A stretch of DNA of 37,676 nt from an uncultured Prevotellaceae bacterium (GTDB lineage Bacteria > Bacteroidota > Bacteroidia > Bacteroidales > Bacteroidaceae), in the NCBI GenBank assembly GCA_946405695.1, contig CAMJIA010000009.1:1-37676 (forward strand), written 5' to 3'. The number at the start of each line of letters is the position of its first letter. Position 1 is the first letter of the stretch. The notes under the pieces were generated by a model that saw nothing but the letters and a program-made list of their open reading frames with translations, did not search any database and was not told the DNA's origin. Made by a program: the position numbers and the translations under genes. Below, one piece after another: positions 23,684 through 31,270 of this stretch.

Positions 23684-25216
23684 ATGAAAAGAATATCATC
23701 ATTATTCCATATGGCAGCTGTCGTTCTGACAGCTACCATTGTGGGATGCAGCGAAAATAATGATTACTCGCAGCAATACAATCCCCTTATCGATAACCCC
23801 AAGGAACCTGCCGAGGAACCTGTAGACCCAGAAAGTCCATCGGGTTACGACGAGAAGTATCGTCCGCAAATCCACTATACGCCAGCCAAGAACTGGGTCA
23901 ACGACCCCAATGGTCTGGTCTATGCAGATGGAGTGTACCACCTCTTCTATCAGTATAACCCGAAAGGAAACGATTGGGGCAACATGTCGTGGGGGCATGC
24001 AACTTCAAAAGATTTGATGAACTGGGAGGAACAACCTGTTGCGCTGACTCGTGATGAGTTGGGTGACATTTTCTCAGGCTCATGTGTTATTGACAAGAAT
24101 AATACGGCTGGTTTCGGTGCCAACGCGATGGTTGCAGCATATACATCTGCTGACGGTAAACAGCAGCAGTCTATTGCTTACTCGACAGATGGTGGGAAAA
24201 CGTTCACTCGGTTTGCGAATAACCCTGTTATTCCTAATGATGACGATAACCTGCGCGACCCGAAGGTGTTCTGGCACGAGGGTTCACAGCAGTGGATCAT
24301 GGCCCTGGCCAAGGGTTGGAAGAAAGGTGTTGACTTCTATGGTTCTAAGAATCTCACCAACTGGACTTTCTTGAGTAACTTCTTCGTAGACATGAGTAGT
24401 TCAGGACGTCACGACCTGCAGTGGGAATGCCCTGATCTCATTCAGTTGGGCGACAAGTGGGTGCTGCTGCTTAGTGTGAATCCGGGAGGGCCATGGATAG
24501 GTGATGGCCTTATGTATTTCGTGGGTCAGTTTGATGGAATAAAGTTTACTGCCGATGCCCTCGACTATCCACTTTGGCTGGACTACGGTATGGACAACTA
24601 TGCAGCTGTGACATGGAGCAATACTGGTGATCGTCGCATCATGATAGGCTGGATGAATAATTGGAGCTATAGCGGCAACGTTCCCTGCTCTCCTTGGCGC
24701 TCTGCTTTTACGCTGCCTCGTGAACTGGGTATTACGATGTATGATGGCAAGCCCCTCGTCACCAGCACTGTCGTCAAAGAGATTGACAATATTGCAGGCG
24801 AATGGAAAGAGGTCAACGGTGCTATTGATGCTAAAGATGCATATCAGTTGCGTGTGACTGTTAACCTTGACAAGAATTCAACGATTACGTTGAAGAATGA
24901 CATGGGTGAGTACTACACGGTTGATGTGAAAGCATCAGTCCGCGAGATTTTTGCGCACCGCAATGCACATACAGGAAAGGTAGACTTCAATGGCAACTTC
25001 TCACTGCCCAGCATGCGTGCTCCACTGAAGGTGACGGGTGACAAAGTTGTCCTCGACTTCTTCGTAGACCAATCTTCAGTAGAAATCTTTACCCAGCAAG
25101 GTACGATGGCTATGACCAACCTCGTATTCCCATCATCTATTTACAATAGTGTAGAGGTTGAGGGTGCTGATTTCAAGTGTGAAGCACGTAGTCTGAAGAG
25201 TATCTGGAGAAAATAA
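23684..25216 (+). CDS. GH32 fructanase lipoprotein (levanase/inulinase type), cassette 2
   Basis: A 510-residue lipoprotein (IVGC, C22), followed by a Pro/Glu-rich linker (about 35-55) that would hold the enzyme off the membrane. The GH32 propeller has nucleophile D74 in WVNDPNG, D192 in LRDPKVF and acid/base E248 in WECPDL, plus WGHATSKDLMNW and FSGSCV. A C-terminal beta sandwich (about 365-510) contains VDQSSVEIF and TNLVFPSS, as in exo-acting family members. It hydrolyses beta-fructosidic bonds, and surface location is expected. Levan versus inulin cannot be told from sequence alone. Confidence 0.93.
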   Translation: MKRISSLFHMAAVVLTATIVGCSENNDYSQQYNPLIDNPKEPAEEPVDPESPSGYDEKYRPQIHYTPAKNWVNDPNGLVYADGVYHLFYQYNPKGNDWGNMSWGHATSKDLMNWEEQPVALTRDELGDIFSGSCVIDKNNTAGFGANAMVAAYTSADGKQQQSIAYSTDGGKTFTRFANNPVIPNDDDNLRDPKVFWHEGSQQWIMALAKGWKKGVDFYGSKNLTNWTFLSNFFVDMSSSGRHDLQWECPDLIQLGDKWVLLLSVNPGGPWIGDGLMYFVGQFDGIKFTADALDYPLWLDYGMDNYAAVTWSNTGDRRIMIGWMNNWSYSGNVPCSPWRSAFTLPRELGITMYDGKPLVTSTVVKEIDNIAGEWKEVNGAIDAKDAYQLRVTVNLDKNSTITLKNDMGEYYTVDVKASVREIFAHRNAHTGKVDFNGNFSLPSMRAPLKVTGDKVVLDFFVDQSSVEIFTQQGTMAMTNLVFPSSIYNSVEVEGADFKCEARSLKSIWRK

Positions 25217-25310
25217 AGACATGTAAATCAAGGGACTGGCACCTGATCTGTTCTGTCAGAACGAGTGTGGAACAGTAACCTGTCACCTGTCCCTGTAACT
25301 TGAACAGAAA
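25217..25310. repeat. Intergenic GGTGACAGGTTACTG-type sequence, possible dispersed repeat
   Basis: Between the GH32 stop and the terminator lie GGGACTGGCACCTG (25235-25248) and, oppositely oriented, GTAACCTGTCACCTGTCCC (25276-25294). These resemble dispersed intergenic repeats of Bacteroidales, but no second copy is present in this window to prove it. Confidence 0.3.
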
Positions 25311-25313
25311 AAG

Positions 25314-25354
25314 CGTTCATTGTGGCATAAAAATGTTTCAATGAACGTTTTTTT
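25314..25354 (+). terminator. Terminator of cassette 2, with operator-like sequence
   Basis: CGTTCATTG (25314-25322) pairs with CAATGAACG (25339-25347), with an imperfect inner stem CAT/ATG, followed by a run of seven T. The arms match the CGTTC...GAACG element, and GAACG lies 57 nt before the next -7 box, as at 13710. Confidence 0.75.
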
Positions 25355-25399
25355 CTAGTGTTTGTATCATAAGTTACAGAGAATATGGGGGGAATATGC

Positions 25400-25407
25400 T
25401 ATCTTTG
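25400..25407 (+). promoter_or_regulatory. Promoter -7 box of the periplasmic GH32 - permease - fructokinase operon
   Basis: TATCTTTG lies 34 nt before the ATG at 25441. An in-frame ATG at 25396 overlaps this box and is therefore not the translation start. No -33 TTG is at 19-nt spacing. Confidence 0.7.
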
Positions 25408-25440
25408 CAGCAGAAAATTTTGATAACTAAAACAAAAATA

Positions 25441-27102
25441 ATGATGAAAAGATGCTTATTGACACTCCTGGCAGTGACGACCCTGGGCCTGATGCAGGCC
25501 CAGATCAAGCCCATCGTATTGGGTGACAGTCATGCCATGGTGAAGGTGAAGGGGGGACAGAAGTATATTCTGTTGCCCGTGCAAGAGAGTGAGGACATTG
25601 CCGGCATAGCGGTGGTGGGTGAAGGAAACAACATGGTGCAACGTCTGAACGTGAAGCTGGCCATTGACCGCGTAGACTACTTTGTACCTTACGAGTTGAA
25701 GGGTGCCGACCTGCTGGATATCACGTTCCATGGAGACCGCAGACAGAAGGGTGCCGTGGGCGAGTTCGTATGCTGGCGCGAGATGAAGTACTCGGACACA
25801 TTCGACACGACGAACCGCGAGCGCTTCCGTCCTGTCTACCACCACACCCCACTCTATGGTTGGATGAACGATCCCAACGGAATGTTTTACAAGGACGGTG
25901 TGTGGCACCTCTACTACCAGTATAATCCTTACGGCAGTCAGTGGGAGAATATGACATGGGGGCACAGCACCTCGAAGGACTTAATCCACTGGGAGGCTCA
26001 GCCACTGGCTATCGAGGCCGACTGGTTAGGTTCTATCTTCAGCGGCTCATGTGTGACGAATGGCAACGAAGTGGTGGCTTTCTACACTTCCGCAGGTCAT
26101 CATCAGACACAATCCATGGCGGTATCAAAGGATGGCGGCCGCACCTTTAAGAAGTATAGCGGCAATCCCATACTGACAACCAGTGACATACCCGACTTCC
26201 GTGACCCTAAAGCATTCTGGAACGAGGATGCCAAGATGTGGAACCTCATCCTGGCTGCTGGTCAGGAGATGCGCATCTACTCGTCGAAGGACCTGAAGGC
26301 ATGGAAGTATGAGTCGTCATTTGGCAAGGAGTATGGCAATCACAGCGGTGTGTGGGAGTGTCCTGACCTGTTCAAGATAGACAACAAGTGGGTGCTCATC
26401 TGCAACATCAATCCTGGTGGACCCTTTGGCGGTAGTGCGACGCAATATTTCGTAGGACAGTTCGATGGTCACAAGTTCACGTGCGAGTCGATGCCGAAGG
26501 TGACGAAGTGGCTGGACTACGGCAAAGACCACTATGCTACGGTGTCATTCTACAATGCACCCGACAACCGCCGCACGGTACTGGCATGGATGTCGAACTG
26601 GCAGTATGCCAACCAGGTGCCTACCAAGCAGTTCCGCTCAGCCAACTCCATACCCCGCGACCTGGGACTGTTCCGTCATGGTGAAGAGACTTACGTCAGC
26701 GTAATACCGTCCAAGGAGATGCTGGACGTGCGTGGTGCAAAGATAAAGAATCCTACCGAGGCCTGCGAGATTCTCATCGACACAAAGAGTCAGACGGAGA
26801 TCGTGCTCAGCAACACCAAGGGCGAACAGGTGACGATGAAATACGACGGTCAACAACAGACGTTCACCATGGAGCGTGTGAAGAGTGGCGACGTAAGCTT
26901 CAGCGAAGCCTTCCCTGCCGTAACCATAGCCCCAACGTTTGGAAGCGTCAAGCAGCTACGCATCTTTATTGACCGTTGCAGCATAGAGGTGTTTGATGCG
27001 GAGGGCAAGATGGCGATGACCAACCTTGTGTTCCCGTCGGAGCCGTATAACACGCTGAAGGTAAAGGGCGGCAAAGCGACAATCTATGAGATTAAAGATT
27101 AA
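25441..27102 (+). CDS. Periplasmic GH32 exo-beta-fructosidase
   Basis: A 553-residue enzyme with a cleavable signal peptide (ending near LMQAQ, residue 21) and no lipobox cysteine, so probably periplasmic. An N-terminal beta domain (about 22-125) is of the type called DUF4980 in Bacteroides GH32 enzymes. The propeller has D144 in WMNDPNG, D255 in FRDPKAF and E306 in WECPDLF. A C-terminal sandwich has FIDRCSIEVFD and TNLVFPSEPY. It likely releases fructose from imported oligosaccharides and serves both cassettes. It is first in the operon with permease and fructokinase (26-nt gap). Confidence 0.93.
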   Translation: MMKRCLLTLLAVTTLGLMQAQIKPIVLGDSHAMVKVKGGQKYILLPVQESEDIAGIAVVGEGNNMVQRLNVKLAIDRVDYFVPYELKGADLLDITFHGDRRQKGAVGEFVCWREMKYSDTFDTTNRERFRPVYHHTPLYGWMNDPNGMFYKDGVWHLYYQYNPYGSQWENMTWGHSTSKDLIHWEAQPLAIEADWLGSIFSGSCVTNGNEVVAFYTSAGHHQTQSMAVSKDGGRTFKKYSGNPILTTSDIPDFRDPKAFWNEDAKMWNLILAAGQEMRIYSSKDLKAWKYESSFGKEYGNHSGVWECPDLFKIDNKWVLICNINPGGPFGGSATQYFVGQFDGHKFTCESMPKVTKWLDYGKDHYATVSFYNAPDNRRTVLAWMSNWQYANQVPTKQFRSANSIPRDLGLFRHGEETYVSVIPSKEMLDVRGAKIKNPTEACEILIDTKSQTEIVLSNTKGEQVTMKYDGQQQTFTMERVKSGDVSFSEAFPAVTIAPTFGSVKQLRIFIDRCSIEVFDAEGKMAMTNLVFPSEPYNTLKVKGGKATIYEIKD

Positions 27103-27128
27103 GAATGAAACATTAAACATTAAATATT

Positions 27129-28289
27129 ATGGGTAATCAAAACAAGACTATTTACCTGATTCCCGTGATGCTCTGCTTCTTCTGCATGGGCTTCGTGGAC
27201 TTGGTGGGCATTGCCTCCAACTATGTGAAGGAAGACTTAGGTCTGACAGACTCTGTAGCCAACATCTTCCCCTCGCTGGTGTTCTTCTGGTTCCTTATCT
27301 TCAGCGTACCAACAGGTATGCTGATGAACAAAATCGGTCGTAAGAATACGGTGTTGCTATCGCTCGTGGTGACGGTGGTGTCGCTGTTCATCCCACTGTT
27401 AGGCAGTTCGTTTGCTATCATGCTCGTAGCATTCTCGCTGTTAGGCATCGGCAACGCACTGATGCAGACCAGCATCAACCCACTGGCTATGCTGATTATC
27501 GGTGATAAGAATCTGGCATCAACCCTGACTTTTGGACAGTTCGTCAAGGCCATCGCCTCGTTCCTCGCTCCCTATCTGGCTATGTGGGGAGCCACGGCAG
27601 CCATGCCTTCGTTCGGTTACGACTGGCGTGTATTGTTTATCGTCTATTTTGTAGTAGGTGTATTGGCCACCCTGCTGCTGTGGGTGACACCGATTCAAGA
27701 GGAAATGCAGGAAGGCAAGTCGTCGTCGTTCATGGACTGTATCCGTCTGTTGTCGAAGCCCATCGTGCTGCTGTCGTTCTTTGGCATCATGTGTCACGTA
27801 GGTATCGACGTAGGTACGAATACCACTGCCCCGAAACTGCTGATGGAGCGTGTGGGTATGACGCTCAATGAGGCTGCCTTCGCCACCTCGCTCTACTTCA
27901 TCTTCCGTACTATTGGTGCTCTGACGGGCTCGTTCTTCCTGCGTGTCATGAAGACGCGTTGGTTCTTTATCATCAGCGTGTGTCTGATGGCAGCATCGAT
28001 GGCGCTGATGTTTGGCGGTGAGTCGAAGATGGTACTCTATACTGCTATTGCACTTGTGGGTTACGGCAACTCGAACATCTTCTCGATGGCATTTTCTGAG
28101 GCACTGCTCTCGGTACCCGACAAGCAGAACGAGGTCTCGGGTCTGATGATTATGGGACTGTTCGGTGGAACCATCTTCCCACTCATCATGGGTGTCATGA
28201 GCGATGCTATGGGACAGGCCGGTGCCGTTGCCGTCATGGCCATTGGTGTCATCTACCTCTTTACTTATATTCCAAGAATCAAACGATAA
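27129..28289 (+). CDS. MFS sugar (fructose) permease, FHS-like
   Basis: A 386-residue inner-membrane protein with about twelve hydrophobic segments, a major-facilitator loop motif MNKIGRKN after segment 2 and a central hydrophilic loop (QEEMQEGKSS). It resembles the FucP-like branch of Bacteroidota sugar/proton symporters and occupies the position of BT1758 in the B. thetaiotaomicron fructan locus. It is predicted to bring fructose into the cytoplasm. Placement between periplasmic GH32 and fructokinase supports fructose as substrate. Confidence 0.88.
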   Translation: MGNQNKTIYLIPVMLCFFCMGFVDLVGIASNYVKEDLGLTDSVANIFPSLVFFWFLIFSVPTGMLMNKIGRKNTVLLSLVVTVVSLFIPLLGSSFAIMLVAFSLLGIGNALMQTSINPLAMLIIGDKNLASTLTFGQFVKAIASFLAPYLAMWGATAAMPSFGYDWRVLFIVYFVVGVLATLLLWVTPIQEEMQEGKSSSFMDCIRLLSKPIVLLSFFGIMCHVGIDVGTNTTAPKLLMERVGMTLNEAAFATSLYFIFRTIGALTGSFFLRVMKTRWFFIISVCLMAASMALMFGGESKMVLYTAIALVGYGNSNIFSMAFSEALLSVPDKQNEVSGLMIMGLFGGTIFPLIMGVMSDAMGQAGAVAVMAIGVIYLFTYIPRIKR

Positions 28290-28292
28290 AGC

Positions 28293-28339
28293 GGGCATCG
28301 CCCTAAATGATAAATGATAATTGATAAATAATAAAAGAT
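28293..28339 (+). repeat. Intergenic hairpin plus AT-rich repeat (copy 3)
   Basis: GGGC-ATC-GCCC (28293-28303) starts 4 nt after the permease stop and is followed by TAAATGATAAATGATAATTG units up to the fructokinase start, as at 8692 and 10490. Confidence 0.65.
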
Positions 28340-29224
28340 ATGGAAAAACGTTATGTAGTAGGACTAGGTGAAGCGCTGTGGGACGTGCTTCCCGAAGGGG
28401 AAAAACTGGGTGGCGCCCCTGCCAACTTCGCTTATCATGCCGGACAGTTTGGCCTGCAGACGCTGGCTATCAGTGCACTGGGTGAGGATGCCTTGGCCGA
28501 AGAGACTATCGAGGCGCTGAAGGAGCACAAGTTGAACTATCTGATGCCTCATGTACCCTACCCCACAGGTACGGTACAGGTGACGCTCAGTGGCGACGGT
28601 ATTCCCGCTTATGAGATTAAGGAAGGCGTAGCATGGGACAACATCCCCTATACCCCTGAGATTGCAACGATTGCCAAGAGTTGTCGTGCCGTCTGCTTTG
28701 GTTCACTGGCTCAGCGCAACGTGGTGTCGTGGGCTACCATTCGTCAGTTCCTGGACGACACCCCAGCAGACTGCGTGAAGATCTTCGATATTAACCTGCG
28801 TCAGCAGTTCTACAGCAAGGATGTCATCGAGGAGTCGTTGAAACGTTGCAACATCCTGAAGATCAACGACGAGGAATTGGTAGTCATCAAACGCATGTAT
28901 GGCTATGACGACCTCGACATGCGAGGCATCTGCGAGAAGATGTTGGCTGAGTACAAGCTGAAGATGCTGGTGCTGACCTGTGGTACTAACGGTTCGTACG
29001 TCTTTGCACCAGGTCTGACCTCATTCCAAGAGACACCCAAGGTCACCGTGGCAGATACCGTCGGTGCCGGTGACTCATTCACGGGCAGCTTCTGTGCCGC
29101 CATCCTCAACGGCAAACCCATGGAGGAGGCTCACCGCATTGCCGTAGAGGTATCTGCATACGTCTGCACCCAGAATGGTGCCATGCCGAAATATCCTGCT
29201 GAATTAGTGGCAAAAGTGAAGTAA
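28340..29224 (+). CDS. PfkB-family fructokinase
   Basis: A 294-residue cytoplasmic ribokinase-family kinase that converts fructose to fructose 6-phosphate with ATP. It shows the N-terminal sugar-binding motif GGAPANFAYH (24-33), the NDEE motif (176-179) and the C-terminal signature DTVGAGDSFTGSF with catalytic base D245. Length is normal. It is the last gene of the fructan locus and equivalent in position to BT1757. A terminator follows. Confidence 0.93.
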   Translation: MEKRYVVGLGEALWDVLPEGEKLGGAPANFAYHAGQFGLQTLAISALGEDALAEETIEALKEHKLNYLMPHVPYPTGTVQVTLSGDGIPAYEIKEGVAWDNIPYTPEIATIAKSCRAVCFGSLAQRNVVSWATIRQFLDDTPADCVKIFDINLRQQFYSKDVIEESLKRCNILKINDEELVVIKRMYGYDDLDMRGICEKMLAEYKLKMLVLTCGTNGSYVFAPGLTSFQETPKVTVADTVGAGDSFTGSFCAAILNGKPMEEAHRIAVEVSAYVCTQNGAMPKYPAELVAKVK

Positions 29225-29246
29225 AGTACTGCTTGTCATAGTTTTG

Positions 29247-29280
29247 CCCCTGTGTCAATACGATGCAGGGGTGAATTTTT
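29247..29280 (+). terminator. Terminator after fructokinase (end of fructan locus)
   Basis: CCCCTG (29247-29252) pairs with CAGGGG (29266-29271) around a 13-nt loop, with a TTTTT run at 29276-29280. Confidence 0.7.
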
Positions 29281-29362
29281 GTCATGTTATCCATAGTGCT
29301 GCAAATTTAAGAAATAAATCTGATTCTTTTTGCTCATAAACAATAAAATTACGCGATTTCTT

Positions 29363-29392
29363 TTGTTTTCTCCTTAAAACGATTTATTTTTG
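29363..29392 (+). promoter_or_regulatory. Consensus promoter of the S41-like peptidase / transporter operon
   Basis: TTG (29363-29365), 19 nt, TATTTTTG (29385-29392) is a full -33/-7 promoter. The ATG follows 27 nt later. Confidence 0.75.
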
Positions 29393-29419
29393 TAGCCAAG
29401 AAACAAAATAAAAACAATT

Positions 29420-31270
29420 ATGGAAAAAATAACGAAGTTACTGATGCTGCTGGTCATCATATTATTTGCAGCATGTACGGACAACAATGACAACCCCGGT
29501 GATCCTACCCAGCTGCCTGCCATTGATGCAGGTCCATCGTATACTGATAAGACGGTCGATGTGAACCGCGACGGCAATATCTACGGACAAGTGTCGCTAC
29601 GCTTCTACAGCGATATGCCCAGTGTGGCGTATATCTCCGTGGCCGACTTCCACAAGCTCATGACGGGTGGTGATGCGATGAAGGTCACCCGTCAAGGCAA
29701 TCTCTACCTATTGGCCACCCGTAACGGTACAGCAACCGTGGACGTCAAGGCCGATTATCTCCACTCCACGACCTATGCCGGCTTCGTGGACCTGATGTGG
29801 ATGCTGGACCCAACGCTGGCTCCCAATGCGATGTACGATGGCAGCAAGTATATCAAGTTCGTCAAGATGGAAAGCCCATCGACGTTTAAGCCATCCAGCG
29901 GCATCCGTCTGGACTTCGGCAAATATAGCATCGACCTGCACGACGACGGCAGCAACGTCTATTTCCCCTTTGCTACGCTGGCCGACATTTATTCCGACTG
30001 TAACTTCCACAATGTTTCCTATCACGACGACTTGGTGGTAGTGAGCACCAAACTCGATATCTATTCCATCAACACCATTGCTCCGGAATATGCCGCCAAG
30101 CCCTATCAGCGTGAGACGGTGACGGCCGATATGGCTCAATTCCGCTATCAGGAGCTATGTTTCGTGTTCGACAACCTCTACGGCTACCCTGGTCGTACCA
30201 TCTTGGAGCAGAACGGAATGGCCGAGAAGGGATTTGATGCCACCCTCGACGTAGTGCAGAACGGTAAGGTAGTGAAGCGATTGCTGCAATCCGCCAACAA
30301 CATGGATTTTGCGTGGGGAAGGATGGCTACGCAATACCTGATTAACGATGGTGGCCACACCAGTTTCGACGCAATGACAGGCTTACCTGAGAACATCGAG
30401 GGCGATTTTGTTGACCGCTTGATGACAGCAGCCGCCAACTATCCCGAGGCTTATGCCATGTATCGGGAATGGGTGAAGAAGGATATAGAACGCTCCACTA
30501 CGAATACACAGTTGTCAACATTACGCACGCAGGCCTACGGCGACGACGTACTCTATAAGATCAACAGCGCCAAGACCACAGCAGTCATCATCATCAACTC
30601 GTTCATGGATATGGACGAGGCCGCATGGGACAAATATTATGCCAGCCCAAAGACCGATGCCGACTGGCAGGAACTGATGAAAAGTTATAAGAAGGATGCC
30701 TTCATTGGCTTCCTCTATGGACTCGCGCAGGCGAAGGCCGATGGCGTGAAGAACCTCGTGCTCGATATCTCGTTGAATGGTGGCGGCTCGTGCGACATCG
30801 TGGGAGCCGACGTGGCCATTCTTCGTAAGAACCGAATGGTGCAGTTCTGGTCGCAGGATGCTCTGGAGGGTAATAACAAGATTGCCACGTACTTCGTGGA
30901 CACCAACTTCGACGGCGTGTTCGACGAGAAGGACGATACTAATCCTAAGTTCGACTGCAGCGACATGAACATCGCTGTGCTCTGCAGTAAGGTGGCATTC
31001 TCGTGTGGTCACCAGTTCCCCACGCTCATGAAGGATTACGGTTTCCCCATTATGGGTGAGCGCTCGGGTGGCGGTACCTGCTGCATACAGGTCATGCAGA
31101 CTGCCGACGGACAGAACTTCATGATTTCCACCTACCGCGATCGTTCCACCGATAAGAACTTCGCGAATACTGATGCGGGCATCATACCTACCGAGGGCTA
31201 TGCCTTCGGCTACGACCACTTCTACGACCTGGATTTCCTAACTACAATCATACAAGGTCAATCCCATTAA
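29420..31270 (+). CDS. S41-like (C-terminal-processing-type) peptidase lipoprotein
   Basis: A 616-residue lipoprotein (FAAC, C19). The N-terminal 350 residues are beta-rich and unrecognised (possibly including a copper-amine-oxidase-like YxxFATLADIYSD segment). The C-terminal part resembles the S41 fold: LVLDISLNGGGSCDIVG, a candidate catalytic serine S528 in AFSCGHQFP, and PIMGERSGGG. The usual lysine of the Ser-Lys dyad is not in the standard place, so it may be an atypical or inactive peptidase. The stop overlaps the start of the next gene (TAATG at 31268-31272), implying translational coupling to the transporter. Confidence 0.65.
   Translation: MEKITKLLMLLVIILFAACTDNNDNPGDPTQLPAIDAGPSYTDKTVDVNRDGNIYGQVSLRFYSDMPSVAYISVADFHKLMTGGDAMKVTRQGNLYLLATRNGTATVDVKADYLHSTTYAGFVDLMWMLDPTLAPNAMYDGSKYIKFVKMESPSTFKPSSGIRLDFGKYSIDLHDDGSNVYFPFATLADIYSDCNFHNVSYHDDLVVVSTKLDIYSINTIAPEYAAKPYQRETVTADMAQFRYQELCFVFDNLYGYPGRTILEQNGMAEKGFDATLDVVQNGKVVKRLLQSANNMDFAWGRMATQYLINDGGHTSFDAMTGLPENIEGDFVDRLMTAAANYPEAYAMYREWVKKDIERSTTNTQLSTLRTQAYGDDVLYKINSAKTTAVIIINSFMDMDEAAWDKYYASPKTDADWQELMKSYKKDAFIGFLYGLAQAKADGVKNLVLDISLNGGGSCDIVGADVAILRKNRMVQFWSQDALEGNNKIATYFVDTNFDGVFDEKDDTNPKFDCSDMNIAVLCSKVAFSCGHQFPTLMKDYGFPIMGERSGGGTCCIQVMQTADGQNFMISTYRDRSTDKNFANTDAGIIPTEGYAFGYDHFYDLDFLTTIIQGQSH

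Noticed and set aside
25396..25440. Upstream ATG for the periplasmic GH32
   Set aside because: It overlaps the -7 box TATCTTTG (25400-25407), so it cannot be on the transcript.
8692..28339. Short repeated units as a CRISPR array
   Set aside because: Units are AT-rich and degenerate, have no regular spacers, are confined to operon gaps, and no cas gene is present.
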